In this document: piece by piece, positions 1 to 9,426 of the stretch
How the letters are laid out: each line of letters opens with the position of its first letter
Position numbering within the stretch: position 1 is the first letter of the stretch
From: Labedella phragmitis
GTDB lineage: Bacteria > Actinomycetota > Actinomycetes > Actinomycetales > Microbacteriaceae
Length of the DNA: 64,000 bases
Direction of reading: 5' to 3'
Assembly: GCF_004078635.1 (NCBI RefSeq)
Contig: NZ_RZNB01000003.1
Coordinates: 411,866-475,865 of the forward strand
Position numbers and translations under genes: made by a program
The notes under the pieces: model-generated
Seen by the model: only the letters and a program-made list of their open reading frames with translations
The model's database searches: none
Told to the model about the DNA's origin: nothing

Positions 1-45
1 GGCCGTGAGGTTGCCCACGACGGTGATGATCGTCTCGCCGGCCAT
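1..45 (-). CDS. ssb: Single-stranded DNA-binding protein, N-terminal fragment cut by the window edge
   Basis: The reverse strand reads MAGETIITVVGNLTA, the typical start of an actinobacterial SSB, which binds single-stranded DNA during replication, repair and recombination. Only 15 codons lie in the window. It starts 4 nt after the rpsF stop, with an AAGGA ribosome-binding site inside the end of rpsF, so the two are co-transcribed as in the usual rpsF-ssb-rpsR operon. Confidence 0.85.
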   Translation of the reverse strand, partial: MAGETIITVVGNLTA

Positions 46-49
46 CGGA

Positions 50-433
50 CTAGGCGTCCTTCGCGGCAGCCTTGGCGGGGGCCTTGCTGGCGCGAGCGGC
101 CTTGGCCTCTGCGCGCTTCGCCTCGGCGGCGACGAGAGCGAAGCCCTCTTCCGCACGCAGCACCTTGGTGCGCATGACGGCTTCCGAGAGCTTCAGCTGG
201 CGGTCGAGCTCGTCGGTCGCTGCGGAGTTCGCCGTGAAGTTGACGACGGCGTAGATGCCCTCGGTCTTCTTGTTGATCTCGTAGGCGAGGCGACGACGGC
301 CCCAGATGTCGATGTTGTCGATCGTTCCACCATCGTTGCGGATGACATTGAGGAACTTGTCGAGACTCGGAGCGACGGTGCGCTCGTCGATCTCGGGGTC
401 GAGGATGACCATGAGTTCGTACTGATGCGTCAC
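50..433 (-). CDS. rpsF: 30S ribosomal protein S6
   Basis: The 127-residue product begins with [13 protein letters not shown] and carries the S6 core ([19 protein letters not shown], residues about 37-56), followed by a Lys/Ala-rich C-terminal tail typical of high-GC Gram-positives. S6 binds the central domain of 16S rRNA with S18. The GTG start at 433 is supported by a strong AAGGAGGTG site 6 nt upstream and by alignment with the family N terminus. The reading frame stays open far upstream, but that extension is not S6. It is followed by ssb. A likely promoter lies near 542. Confidence 0.97.
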   Translation of the reverse strand: MTHQYELMVILDPEIDERTVAPSLDKFLNVIRNDGGTIDNIDIWGRRRLAYEINKKTEGIYAVVNFTANSAATDELDRQLKLSEAVMRTKVLRAEEGFALVAAEAKRAEAKAARASKAPAKAAAKDA

Positions 434-834
434 TAACCCACCTCCTTCGGACTTGAACGGCTGCAGACGGTCTGCAACAGGAGGGTAATCAGCATCGTTG
501 CGACGCGGGAAACGGATCGGATCCACGCGGGCAACCTGCCCATCGTACCGGACATCGGGCGGAACCGCCATGTCGAGGGCGGGAGGTGCGGGGCGTGACG
601 CCCGGGCCGTCGCGGCCCGTGAGGCGGAAAGTCCGACGGCCGTCGGCGCGGCAGGGCTGATGGAGTCGATCATGGCTGTCCCTTCGTGATCGCCGGATGG
701 AGGCGAGAGGTCCATGATCGGTGCGCCGACGGGGCGGCACAGCCCCGGATCGGTACGCGTGCGACCCCGCGCCGGTCCGATCCTGTGGACGACGGGTGGA
801 CGGCGCAGCGACATGCCCGACGGGAGAGGAACCG
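434..834. other. Intergenic region upstream of rpsF
   Basis: About 400 nt separate the sugar-binding lipoprotein from rpsF. The rpsF frame is open here and has an ATG at about 673 preceded by GAAGGGA, but the predicted peptide ([15 protein letters not shown]...) is low-complexity Ala/Pro/Arg and resembles no family I know. I read the region as the rpsF promoter and leader, with no supported gene. Confidence 0.5.
542..547 (-). promoter_or_regulatory. Candidate -10 element for rpsF-ssb
   Basis: The reverse strand reads CCGGTACGATGGGC. TACGAT is a common actinobacterial -10 hexamer and would place the transcription start about 100 nt before the rpsF GTG. No convincing -35 is seen at the usual spacing, so this is inferred from the -10 alone. 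Confidence 0.4.
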
Positions 835-2157
835 TCAGCCGGTGATCGCGGTGTTCGCGGCGTCCTCGGCCTGTCTCAACCCGGTTTCGACCGGGAGGAC
901 ACCGAGGAAGACGTCGCGGAGGATCGGGTCGTACTGCTCGAACGCCTTCGCGAAGTCGGGTCCCGTCGGGGCCGGGATCGTGTCCTCGCCGACCTCGAAG
1001 AACGGGTCGATGTCGACGCCCTGCTCGTCCCAGTAGTCGAAGAAGGTGCTCTGCGCGTCGGTCACACCGGGGACCACCGCACCCGAGCGGCCGAGGGGCT
1101 CGGCGCCGTCCTCGGAACCGAGCCACTCGAGGACCTCGGCGATCGCGTCCTGCTTCTCGGATGCCGCGTTCCCCGCCACGACCACACCGTTCGTCACCGA
1201 GACGCGCCCGGCCGGGCCGGCCGGCATCGGGACGACGCCCCACTCGAAGTCGGCGCCCTCCTCGATGTTCTTGAGGTTGTAGACGCCCGACTGGAACATC
1301 GCCATCCGACCCTCGATGAACGCGTCGCGGCTGAAGTCGCCGTTCTCGTTGGTCTCCTCGGGCTTCGGAGCGACATTGTCGTTCCGGATCTTCGAGACCA
1401 CATAGGTGATCGCTTCGGCCGACTCCGTGTCGTCGAAGGTGAACTGGTCGCCATCCTGGAAGGTTCCGCCGTTCGACCCGATGTAGGGCAGGAGGACGGC
1501 CTGGAGGTCGTAGGCGAGATTGGTGCCGAATTGGCTGACCGCGTTCGGGTCGAACCCCTCGCTCCCCGCCGCTCGACCGGACGAGTCGCGCGTGAGGGTC
1601 CGCGCCGCTTGCGTGAAGGTGTCCTGCTCCGGATCGGGTGACCACGTGAGGTCCTCGATGTCCGTCGGTGTGAGTCCCGCCGCCTCGAGCAGGGTTGCGT
1701 TGTAGTAGACGGCCACTCCGCCGTCGTACAGCTGCGGGACGCCCCAGAGCGTCTCGTCGCGCGTGAACTGGTCGACGACGCTCCGCTCCCACGCGTCCTT
1801 CGCGGTCTCGCCCAGGACCGAGTCGATGTCGACGAGGCTGCCGGAGTCCGCGTACGCGCCGTAGTAGGAGTTGTTGACCCAGAAGAGGTCGTCCATCGTC
1901 TGTTCCGCGACGTCGGTGCGGAGGCTCGTCCAGTAGTCGCTCCACTCGACGACGTTCACCTGGACGTCGATGTCCGGGTGCTCCTCCTCGAACGCGTCGA
2001 ACGAGTCCTCGTACGCGTCGGCGACCGTTTGATCCCACAGCCGGAAGGTCACGGTCGTCGGGTCGGCGGAGTCCGACTGCGGTTCCGGCGCGCACCCCGC
2101 GAGCGCGAGGGAAGCGACGGCGGAGAGGGCGACGAGGCGGGCGATGCGGTGCTTCAT
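835..2157 (-). CDS. Orphan ABC-type sugar-binding lipoprotein
   Basis: The 440-residue protein has a lipoprotein signal peptide with lipobox LALAGC (Cys at residue 22), followed by an extracellular solute-binding family 1 fold ([14 protein letters not shown], then ...[14 protein letters not shown], and later [18 protein letters not shown]). Such proteins are tethered outside the membrane and deliver sugars to MalF/MalG-type permeases. The start has an AAGGA site. No permease or ATPase genes flank it: pcnA and rpsF are on either side, so it must serve a transporter encoded elsewhere or be a relocated gene. The substrate cannot be read from the sequence. Confidence 0.88.
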   Translation of the reverse strand: MKHRIARLVALSAVASLALAGCAPEPQSDSADPTTVTFRLWDQTVADAYEDSFDAFEEEHPDIDVQVNVVEWSDYWTSLRTDVAEQTMDDLFWVNNSYYGAYADSGSLVDIDSVLGETAKDAWERSVVDQFTRDETLWGVPQLYDGGVAVYYNATLLEAAGLTPTDIEDLTWSPDPEQDTFTQAARTLTRDSSGRAAGSEGFDPNAVSQFGTNLAYDLQAVLLPYIGSNGGTFQDGDQFTFDDTESAEAITYVVSKIRNDNVAPKPEETNENGDFSRDAFIEGRMAMFQSGVYNLKNIEEGADFEWGVVPMPAGPAGRVSVTNGVVVAGNAASEKQDAIAEVLEWLGSEDGAEPLGRSGAVVPGVTDAQSTFFDYWDEQGVDIDPFFEVGEDTIPAPTGPDFAKAFEQYDPILRDVFLGVLPVETGLRQAEDAANTAITG

Positions 2158-2450
2158 GGGTGTGTCCTTCGGCTTCTCGGTCCGATGTCGCCGCGGGCTC
2201 CGCGACGGGATCGGGCGGCACCGGCCCCTGAATCGACCGGTTCCGACGGGCGGAGTGCCACGGCTGTCGTGGTCTCGGGTTCCGCCTCACACGGCCGTCC
2301 GCTCTCCGCTGCGGTGGGACGGCCACAGGAAAGGATACGCCCGCGAGCCGATTCGGCCCAGTGAGAGCCCCTCACCTCCGACGGGGTTGCGACCGCCGCG
2401 CCACGTCGGGCAGTGGCGCTCATCAGGTCAGAAGCGGTCGACGGCGCTCC
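2158..2450. other. Intergenic region between pcnA and the binding-protein gene
   Basis: It holds the ribosome-binding site of the downstream lipoprotein gene (GAAGGACACACCC before the ATG) and an 8-bp inverted repeat (GGCCGTCC/GGACGGCC, about 2291-2317) that might be the pcnA terminator. No gene is apparent. Confidence 0.35.
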
Positions 2451-3884
2451 TCACACGTTCCCGGAACGCTCCGCCCACCATGCGGTGAGGCGTCGCTCCG
2501 CTTCCTCCGATCCGAGGGGCCCCTCGTCGAGCCGCAGCTCGAGCAGGAAGCGGTACGCCTCTCCGACGACGCGACCGGGCGGCACCCCGAGGACCTCCTG
2601 GATGCGGTTGCCGTCGAGCTCCGGCCGCACGGCGTCGATCTCCTCCTGCTCTCGGAGCACCGCGATCCGCTCCTCGAGGTCGTCGTAGGCGAAGCCCAGC
2701 CGATCGGCCTTCCGGCGATTGCGCGTCGTGACGTCGGCGCGCGTCAGCATGTGCAGGCGTTCGAGCAGGGGTCCCGCGTCGCGGACGTACCGACGGACGG
2801 CCGAGTCACTCCACGCCGCCTCCGTGTACCCGAAGAATCGCAAGTGCAGTTCGACGAGGCGAGCGACGTCGCGGATGGTGTCGCTGTCGTAGCGGAGCGC
2901 CGTGAGCCGCTTCTTCGCGAGCTTCGCCCCCACGACGTCGTGGTGGTAGAAGGTCACTCCCCCGGCCTCCGTCCGCTTCGTCGCGGGCTTGCCGATGTCG
3001 TGGAGGAGCGCCGCGAGGCGCAGGACGACATCGGGGGCCTCCCCGGGGTGGCGCTGCTTCTCGTATCCGATCGCCTGATCGAGCACCGTGAGGGAGTGCT
3101 CGTAGACGTCCTTGTGATGGTGATGCTCGTCGATCTCGAGCCGCAACGCCGGGATCTCGGGCAGGAAGCGCTCCGCGAGCCCCGTGTCGACGAGGAGGCG
3201 CAGTCCCTCGCGAGGAGCGTCGGTGGAGAGCAGCTTCGTGAGCTCCGCCTGAATGCGTTCGGCGCTCACGATGTCGAGGGTGGAGGCGCGGTCCCGCATG
3301 GCTTCGCGCACGTCCGGGTGCACGGAGAAGTCGAGTTGTCCGGCGAACCGCGCTGCCCTGAGCATGCGGAGGGGGTCGTCGCCGAAGCTGACCTCCGGCT
3401 CGATCGGCGTGCGAAGGACGCGGGCGACGAGGTCCTCGACGCCGCCGGAGGGATCCACGAGGGCGACGTCGGGCACGCGCAGCGCCATGGCGTTGACGGT
3501 GAAGTCGCGGCGCACCAGATCGCCCTCGAGCGAGTCGCCGAAGGCGACGACGGGCTTGCGCGTCGTGCCGTCGTACTCGTCGGCCCGGTAGGTCGTGATC
3601 TCCACGGTGTCGTCGCCGACGCGGGCACCGATCGTGCCGAACTCGCGGCCGATGTCCCACTGAGCGGCGGAGATCGGTGTGACGATCCGCAGGATCTCGT
3701 CGGGGCGGGCGTCCGTCGTGAAGTCGAGGTCGTTCGTGCCCCGATCGAGCATGGCGTCGCGGACGGGACCACCCACGAGAGCGAGTTCATGACCGGCGGC
3801 GCGGAAGGCCTCGGCCACCGCCACGACCGTCGGGAGTTCGGCGAGGGTCTGCAGGCGCACGAGGGCCTCGGCCATTTTCACCAT
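2451..3884 (-). CDS. pcnA: CCA tRNA nucleotidyltransferase
   Basis: The enzyme adds or repairs the 3' CCA end of tRNAs using CTP and ATP. The class II nucleotidyltransferase head is clear: LALVGGPVRDAML then NDLDFTTDARP, which supplies the metal-binding Asp pair. It continues through RRDFTVNAMAL and DPLRMLRAARFAG. A C-terminal HD domain follows (HHHHKDVYEHS, LLHDIGKP, HH), as in actinobacterial homologues of about 480 residues. Three in-frame ATGs compete (3893, 3884, 3875). I chose 3884 because TACGAT lies 13-8 nt upstream, suggesting a leaderless mRNA, and the first ATG overlaps that element. The gene usually sits near rpsF in this group; here a binding-protein gene separates them. Confidence 0.95.
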   Translation of the reverse strand: MVKMAEALVRLQTLAELPTVVAVAEAFRAAGHELALVGGPVRDAMLDRGTNDLDFTTDARPDEILRIVTPISAAQWDIGREFGTIGARVGDDTVEITTYRADEYDGTTRKPVVAFGDSLEGDLVRRDFTVNAMALRVPDVALVDPSGGVEDLVARVLRTPIEPEVSFGDDPLRMLRAARFAGQLDFSVHPDVREAMRDRASTLDIVSAERIQAELTKLLSTDAPREGLRLLVDTGLAERFLPEIPALRLEIDEHHHHKDVYEHSLTVLDQAIGYEKQRHPGEAPDVVLRLAALLHDIGKPATKRTEAGGVTFYHHDVVGAKLAKKRLTALRYDSDTIRDVARLVELHLRFFGYTEAAWSDSAVRRYVRDAGPLLERLHMLTRADVTTRNRRKADRLGFAYDDLEERIAVLREQEEIDAVRPELDGNRIQEVLGVPPGRVVGEAYRFLLELRLDEGPLGSEEAERRLTAWWAERSGNV

Positions 3885-3956
3885 GCGGACCATCGTATCG
3901 GTGGCCGCCGTCGCGCCGATGCGAGCCGTTCGCCGCTGTCGCTGGCCGACTGTCGC

Positions 3957-4814
3957 CTACTGCTCGCGACCGTCCTCACCGTTCGCGGACCTGGCGTAGC
4001 GGTCGGCGAAGTCGGCGACGTCGTCGTTGTACTCGGTGTTCGGGTTGTAGGAGCGGACGGCCGCGACCCAGTCGGTCGCGGTCGAGAGGTCGCGTTCGTG
4101 AGCGCACAGGTAGCGCCCCGCGGTGAGCACGGCGTCGTCGATCTGCTGCGCGTCCGCGACACCGTCGGCGTTGCCGTCCGCTCCGACGAGCGCCCACGTC
4201 GACGGGATGAACTGCATCGGACCGACGGCGCGGTCCCAGCGGGTGTCGCCGTCGAGAGCGCCGCCGTCCGTGTCGTCGACCGCGAGCACACCGTCGCCGT
4301 CGAGGGCGATGCCCACGATGGCCGGCGACGAGCGCCCGTCGTCGTCGAGCACGGAGTCGAAGATGGTCGCGTGCACTGTTTCGACACGCCCCACCGCCGC
4401 GAGCGTCGTCCATTCGAGGTGACAGCCCGGCTGCTCGTCGGCGAGCCGCAGGGCGGCCCCGGCGTACGCGGAGAGCGGACGGATCGGGATGCCGGTCCTC
4501 CCCGCGATCACGGCGACCCAGTCGGGATCGGCGAGCGACGAGATCGAGCGGTCGGCCGGCATGGGCACGGCGTCGATGCGACTCGACTCGACGATCGGGT
4601 CGGTCATACCGGGGACGGCGTCCGCCCTCGGTGGAGTGGAACCCGCACCGAGCGCGAGGGCGACGAGCGATCCGACGACACCGATGGCGAGCACCGCGGC
4701 GACGACGGTGGTGACGATGAGTCCGCCGGATCCCGACCGACGCCGTCCCGACCGACGCCGTCCCGATCGACGACGGCGCGGCCCGCGCCGGACGTTCGGA
4801 CGAGGAGCGCTCAC
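3957..4814 (-). CDS. Membrane-anchored lytic transglycosylase
   Basis: The 285-residue protein starts with a very basic cytoplasmic tail made of repeated RRSGRR units, then one membrane span (about residues 33-55, LIVTTVVAAVLAIGVV). The outer domain has a lytic transglycosylase fold: AAVGRVETVHATIFDS supplies the catalytic Glu, and AVGPMQFIPSTW is the conserved substrate-cleft motif of the MltB/SLT_2 group. These enzymes cleave peptidoglycan glycan strands to 1,6-anhydro products. The start is GTG with GGAG 9 nt upstream. The gene lies alone, downstream of the poly-Asp membrane protein gene. Confidence 0.87.
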   Translation of the reverse strand: MSAPRPNVRRGPRRRRSGRRRSGRRRSGSGGLIVTTVVAAVLAIGVVGSLVALALGAGSTPPRADAVPGMTDPIVESSRIDAVPMPADRSISSLADPDWVAVIAGRTGIPIRPLSAYAGAALRLADEQPGCHLEWTTLAAVGRVETVHATIFDSVLDDDGRSSPAIVGIALDGDGVLAVDDTDGGALDGDTRWDRAVGPMQFIPSTWALVGADGNADGVADAQQIDDAVLTAGRYLCAHERDLSTATDWVAAVRSYNPNTEYNDDVADFADRYARSANGEDGREQ

Positions 4815-4939
4815 GTCGCCACTCCGAGACGGCGGTCGGCGGGGGAAGACGAGAACGCGGTCATGACGTCCCGAGTGTAGACGGCGCCCCTGGCCACGTT
4901 CTCACCGCCCTCCGCGCCCGGAGGAGCCCGACGACGTGG

Positions 4940-5317
<378 letters not shown>

Positions 5318-5382
5318 GCCCGCCATGGTACGTGACCCGAAGACCCGTGGTGCGCCGGATCGGGCTGCGAGGCGGCGCCCGA

Positions 5383-5703
5383 TCAGGTGGCGCCGAGCAG
5401 CACCGACACGTCGATCACGAGCACGGGCAGCCGCACGACGAGCACGACGATCGAGGCGAGGAAACCGAAGGCCGACAACCCGGCCCCGCCCAGCGTCGCG
5501 TCGGCCTGCAGCCGTTTCCTCGACCGGAGCCCGAGCACGAGCCCGGCGACGGCGAGGCCGATCGCGACGTAGATGGCCCACAGCCATGGAGCGAAGAAGC
5601 ACGCGACCGCGAGGCCGCCCGCGACCGCCGAGAGGATCGCGACGACGTCCGTCCGCGTGTGGACGACGTCGGGTGCGGGGATGAACCGCTTGTCGGCTGC
5701 CAT
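5383..5703 (-). CDS. Small membrane protein, family not recognised
   Basis: The 106-residue product has a short polar start (MAADKRFIPAPDVVHTRTDV), then three hydrophobic stretches (about 22-38, 41-58 and 76-102) broken by a basic loop (GLRSRKRLQAD). It is probably an inner-membrane protein with three spans. The start is supported by TAGGCT 13-8 nt upstream, a leaderless pattern shared with neighbours. I assign no function. Confidence 0.68.
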   Translation of the reverse strand: MAADKRFIPAPDVVHTRTDVVAILSAVAGGLAVACFFAPWLWAIYVAIGLAVAGLVLGLRSRKRLQADATLGGAGLSAFGFLASIVVLVVRLPVLVIDVSVLLGAT

Positions 5704-5796
5704 GGCGTCCAGCCTACGACGGGCCGCGCGTCCCCCATCGACCGCGCCGCGCCTCGCCTCGCCCCTGCCTCACGTGAGCACGCGGGCGGGCGGAGG

Positions 5797-6006
5797 TCAG
5801 TCGGCGTAGGTCCGCATGACGATCGGTGGATCCTCGGTCGTCACATCGAACGGCGCTGTCGTGGACAAGGAGATCATGAGCGTCGCGGAGACCACCGCGA
5901 GGGCGAAGGCGAGGATGCCGGTCAACGCCGTCAGGGCGTACGGGAGGCCGTCGGCCACCGCCTCGGTTTCGCTCGACGCGACCGGGTGCGAGCGGATGAG
6001 CGTCAT
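5797..6006 (-). CDS. Small single-span membrane protein
   Basis: Starting at 6006 the product is 69 residues, MTLIRSHPVASSETEAVADG followed by one long hydrophobic helix (ALTALTGILAFALAVVSATL) and a polar tail. The start is preceded by AGAAGGGCGACCCC, a good ribosome-binding site; an in-frame ATG at 6066 is possible but would overlap the promoter area. A perfect 10-bp inverted repeat at 6073-6097 lies just upstream and may be a repressor operator. Function unknown. Confidence 0.62.
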   Translation of the reverse strand: MTLIRSHPVASSETEAVADGLPYALTALTGILAFALAVVSATLMISLSTTAPFDVTTEDPPIVMRTYAD

Positions 6007-6072
6007 GGGGTCGCCCTTCTGTCGAGGGAGCGCGACATCGGACTCTCGATGCCGTACGGCCATCATCGCGCG

Positions 6073-6097
6073 ACATAGCTAGACGATCTAGCTATGT
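6073..6097. promoter_or_regulatory. Perfect inverted repeat, likely repressor operator
   Basis: Arms ACATAGCTAG and CTAGCTATGT are exact complements around ACGAT. The sequence is AT-rich compared with its surroundings and lies just upstream of the small membrane gene read on the reverse strand, and 36 nt past the stop of the permease gene. ACAT/ATGT ends with an internal TAGCTA resemble operators of PadR-like repressors, but no such gene is nearby. Confidence 0.5.
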
Positions 6098-6132
6098 ACA
6101 GGCATGCTCGGTCGTGCTAGACGCGTTCGCCG

Positions 6133-7287
6133 TCACCGCGTGACGGCGAACGCGAGCGTCGAGGCCACGACCGTGAGCGGCGCGACGATGAGGCCGAGGC
6201 CGGCGAAGCGCCACCAGGAGATCTCGACCCCGAGCGCGGCCAGACGTCCGTGCCAGAGGAGCGTCGCGAGCGATGCCCACGGCGTGACGAGCGGGCCGGC
6301 GTTGACCCCGATGAGCACGGCGACGAGGCGCTCCCGGCTCCCGGCCGCGGGCTCGGCGGCGAGGTAGGCGGGCAGGTTGTCGAGCACGTTCGCACCTGCA
6401 GCCGAGACGGAGGCCAGTCGGAGCAGGTCCGCCGGAGCGTTCCCCGTGCCCGCCAGTGCGGCCACGATCGACGTCAGCCCGGCGTTCTGCGCCGCATCGA
6501 CGGTGAGGAAGAGGCCAGCGGCGAAGAGCACGAGCTGCCAGGGCAGGAGCGAGAATCGCAACGAGGTGCGTCTCCGCACGGCGAAGACGGCCGCGAGCGC
6601 GACCGCGGCGGCGAGCGCCGGGATCCACACCTCGAGTCCGGAGACGAGCGCGGGGACGAGCACGACGAGGACGACGACGGACGAGCGGAACAGCACGACG
6701 TCGCCGACCGGTACCGTGATCGTCGGCTCGTAAGGCCGCGCAAGCTCACGGCGGTACACGACCGCCAGGACGATGACGGGGACGAGCACCGCGACGAGCG
6801 CGGGCACGATCGTGAGCGACAGGAATCCGACGGCGCCGATCCCGTCGAGCTCGTGCTCCGCGAGCAGGTTCGTGAGGTTCGAGACCGGCAGGAACAGCGA
6901 GCCCGTGTTCGCGAGCCACACGGTCGTGAGCGCGAACGGCAGGGGGCTCACCCCGATGTGACGGGCGAGGATCACGACCACCGGAGTGAGGAGCACCGCG
7001 GCGGTGTCGAGGGAGAGGAAGGCCGTGCTCGCGACGGCGAAGACGATGACGAGGGCCCACAACGCGACGGTCCGGCCGCGGCCGATGCGCGCGAGACGTT
7101 CAGCGACGACGCGGAAGACCTCGGCCTCCGCTGCGAGCTCGGCGACGACCGTGATCGAGACGACGAAGAGCAGGACCGGCCAGATGCGCTCCGCGAGAAC
7201 CAGGAGGTCGTCGACGTGAGTTCCGGTCGCAACGGCGAGGACGGCGCCGATCACGAGCAGCGCAGCACCGACGAGCCCCGTGCGCAT
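6133..7287 (-). CDS. ArsB/NhaD-type (ion transporter superfamily) permease
   Basis: The protein of about 384 residues has 10 or more hydrophobic helices. Its motifs match the SLC13/ArsB group: FLSLDTAAVLLTPVVV, WLANTGSLFLPVSNLTNLL, and in the second half NVLDNLPAYLA and IGVNAGPLVTPWASLATLLW, the two half-repeats that form the transport core. Members export arsenite or exchange Na+/H+ or other anions; the substrate cannot be told here, and no arsR or arsC adjoins it. I chose the ATG at 7287, which follows GGAGGTGGG closely; upstream in-frame codons exist. Confidence 0.83.
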   Translation of the reverse strand: MRTGLVGAALLVIGAVLAVATGTHVDDLLVLAERIWPVLLFVVSITVVAELAAEAEVFRVVAERLARIGRGRTVALWALVIVFAVASTAFLSLDTAAVLLTPVVVILARHIGVSPLPFALTTVWLANTGSLFLPVSNLTNLLAEHELDGIGAVGFLSLTIVPALVAVLVPVIVLAVVYRRELARPYEPTITVPVGDVVLFRSSVVVLVVLVPALVSGLEVWIPALAAAVALAAVFAVRRRTSLRFSLLPWQLVLFAAGLFLTVDAAQNAGLTSIVAALAGTGNAPADLLRLASVSAAGANVLDNLPAYLAAEPAAGSRERLVAVLIGVNAGPLVTPWASLATLLWHGRLAALGVEISWWRFAGLGLIVAPLTVVASTLAFAVTR

Positions 7288-7401
7288 CCCACCTCCGCCG
7301 CCGTTCGTCGACGCCCGATGCTCGACCCGGAACACCGTACCGCGACCGGGGGCAATCTCCCGGGACAGCACCCGCCGGCTCGACCACGGCGAGACCGCCG
7401 A

Positions 7402-7650
7402 TCAGGCCGGCGCGACAGCCACCGCGACGGCGACGAACGCGAGGACGACGGCCGCTCCCGTCATCGCGACGAGCCATGACACCGGTCGGAGGCGGACGGC
7501 ATCGGCCAGGTGACGGTGGTCACGCTGCGCGAGCTCGTGGACGAGCGTGGCGAGGCGCTGATCCACGAGGCGACGGGTACCGGCTGGGGTCTCGGTCTGA
7601 TGCGTCTCCGTCGTTTCGTCGGGTGTGGTCAAGAGGCTGGCGTTGGGCAT
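7402..7650 (-). CDS. Small membrane-anchored protein
   Basis: The 82-residue product (MPNASLLTTPDETTETHQTE...) has a polar N-terminal half with a possible amphipathic stretch (RRLVDQRLATLVHELAQRD), and one C-terminal membrane helix (SWLVAMTGAAVVLAFVAVAV). A GAGGAG site 6 nt upstream supports the ATG at 7650. No family recognised. Confidence 0.6.
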   Translation of the reverse strand: MPNASLLTTPDETTETHQTETPAGTRRLVDQRLATLVHELAQRDHRHLADAVRLRPVSWLVAMTGAAVVLAFVAVAVAVAPA

Positions 7651-7778
7651 GGAACTCCTCGGATTCGATCGGGCGGGTGCATTCGCCCATCGGAGAGAGT
7701 CACGCAGCGCCGGATCATGACGCGGGTTCGCGGACGCAACCCCGCCCGTGCCGGAACCCGTGGGCGCAGACTGGAGGC

Positions 7779-8177
7779 ATGGCCCATCGACCGCGCGCGA
7801 GCACTCCTGATCACGCCGACAAGACCTGTGCGTCGTGCGGTCGCCGTATCGAGTGGAGGGCGCGCTGGGCCGGCGATCGGGACGACGTGCGGTACTGCTC
7901 GGTTGCCTGCCGCCGTCATGGGGTGACGGCGACAGACCGACGCCTCGAGGCGACGATCCTCGAACTCCTCGACAAGCGCGCAGCAACCGCGACGATCTGC
8001 CCGTCGGACGCCGCGCGCGCCGTGGGCGACGACGACTGGCGGGACCTCATGGAACCGGCACGATGCGCCGCGCGCCGGCTCGTCGCGGACGGCGTCGTCG
8101 ACATCACTCAGGGCGGGAACGTCGTGGACCCGTCGACCGCGAAAGGGCCCATCCGCATCCGGCGGCACCTCCCCTGA
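7779..8177 (+). CDS. DUF2256-DUF3253 protein
   Basis: The 132-residue product joins two small families. Residues about 13-50 form the DUF2256 zinc-ribbon-like unit (TCASCGRRIEWRARW ... YCSVACRRH) with four Cys. Residues about 53-132 match DUF3253, a winged-helix-like domain (LEATILELLDKR ... CPSDAARAV ... GVVDITQGG). The fusion is seen in other bacteria; no function is established. The layout suggests a nucleic-acid-binding protein. GGAGG is too close to the ATG to be a good ribosome-binding site, and CAGACT at -12 to -7 suggests a leaderless transcript. Confidence 0.8.
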   Translation: MAHRPRASTPDHADKTCASCGRRIEWRARWAGDRDDVRYCSVACRRHGVTATDRRLEATILELLDKRAATATICPSDAARAVGDDDWRDLMEPARCAARRLVADGVVDITQGGNVVDPSTAKGPIRIRRHLP

Positions 8178-8243
8178 CGAACGGACGCGCCGAGCGGCGG
8201 GCGACGGCGGCCGCTCGTGGCGGACAACCGGCGTCTCTCGCGA

Positions 8244-9356
8244 TCAGAACGCGTAGCGGATGCGGCACCACGGGGCGAAGCGCTCGACGAGCTGCCGGAA
8301 GTCGCTGAGGTACTGCTGCTTGTCGTCGAAGCGGTACCGGACGTTGGCCTGCCCGTTCTGCGACACCTTCGCCTCTTGCAGATCCGGTCGCCAGAGCACC
8401 TGCTCGGCCTTCGGGTTCCACCCGGTATTGACCTCGTGGAGCGTCCGATTGTGGGTGAGGAAGATGATCTCGCACGCGAGCTGCGCCTTGGCCGCCGGCG
8501 AGATCGATGCGTCGAGTTGCTGCAGGAGCTCCGCCCACTTCTGTTGCCAGCCGTCTTCGATGATGACGGGGCTGAAGTTCACGTGGACCTCGTAGCCCGC
8601 CTCGACGAAGTCGTCGATGGCGGCGAGGCGCTCCGGCACGGGTGAGGTGCGGATGTCGACGAGCTTCGCGGTCTCGGCCGGCATGAGCGAGAACCGCACG
8701 CGCGTTTTGCCCTGTGGATTCCAGTCGAGCATCTCGCGGTTGACGTACTTCGTGGCGAAGGACGCCTTGGCGTTCGGGAGGGCGCTGAACAGGTCGACGA
8801 GGTCACGCACGTTGTCGCTGATCATCGCATCGACGCTGCAATCACTGTTCTCACCCAGGTCGTAGACCCAGAGGTCCGGGTCGCACTGGTTCGGTTCGAG
8901 CTTCATGCCCTGCTTGCCCGCGTGCTTCGCGATGGCGGCCGAGATCTGCTCGATGTTCGTGAAGGTCGTGACGGGATTGCTGAAGCCCTTCCGCCGCGGC
9001 ACGTAGCAGTAGACGCACGCCATGGCGCAGCCGTTCGCGTGCGATGGTGCGATGAAGTCGGCGGAGCGGCCGTTCGGCCGAACCGTGAGCGTCTTCTTCG
9101 TGCCGAGCACGAGCGCTTCCGTCTTGATACGCACCCAGCGGCGCACGTTGCGCTCGTCGCCGTGCAGTTCGGGGATCTGCCAGTGGCTCGGCACCTCGAC
9201 GACCTCGGCTTCGGGCCAGCGCGCGAGGATCTGCCGGCCGCGCGCCGACTCCGCGGCGGCCGGTTCCGCGTAGATGCGCGTGATCTCGAGCAGCGGCCGC
9301 GCCGCGCGCGGGGCACCCTCGGCGGGCGGGGAGGACGGAACGGTCACGATATCCAT
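8244..9356 (-). CDS. Spore-photoproduct-lyase-like radical SAM protein
   Basis: The 370-residue protein has the radical SAM cluster motif CAMACVYCY (CxxxCxxC, residues about 116-124) and the conserved flanks SHANGCAM and PRRKGFSNPVTTF of the SplB-like family. True SPL repairs the spore photoproduct in DNA; these organisms do not form endospores, so the substrate may be another DNA lesion or is unknown. The start has GAAGG 5 nt upstream. It is a single-gene unit between the DUF2256 gene and RNase J, with a large palindrome in front of it. Confidence 0.85.
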   Translation of the reverse strand: MDIVTVPSSPPAEGAPRAARPLLEITRIYAEPAAAESARGRQILARWPEAEVVEVPSHWQIPELHGDERNVRRWVRIKTEALVLGTKKTLTVRPNGRSADFIAPSHANGCAMACVYCYVPRRKGFSNPVTTFTNIEQISAAIAKHAGKQGMKLEPNQCDPDLWVYDLGENSDCSVDAMISDNVRDLVDLFSALPNAKASFATKYVNREMLDWNPQGKTRVRFSLMPAETAKLVDIRTSPVPERLAAIDDFVEAGYEVHVNFSPVIIEDGWQQKWAELLQQLDASISPAAKAQLACEIIFLTHNRTLHEVNTGWNPKAEQVLWRPDLQEAKVSQNGQANVRYRFDDKQQYLSDFRQLVERFAPWCRIRYAF

Positions 9357-9426
9357 GTGCCTTCAGTCTCCCCGCGACCACCGACATTCGGAGCAGGGCC
9401 GATCACCCGGTGGCGCGCTGTTCTCC

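Noticed and set aside
434..673. Possible small gene or N-terminal extension upstream of rpsF
   Set aside because: The frame is open but low in complexity, has no homology that I recognise, and lies where the rpsF promoter and leader should be.
50..2326. One reverse frame spanning the binding-protein region and rpsF
   Set aside because: Only the last 127 codons are S6; the rest overlaps the binding-protein gene in another frame and has no homology signal.
2361..4880. An 839-codon plus-strand frame
   Set aside because: It is the shadow of pcnA and the lytic transglycosylase gene.
6133..7287. Naming the permease as an arsenite pump
   Set aside because: The fold fits ArsB but also NhaD and other anion transporters, and no arsenic-resistance genes are adjacent.
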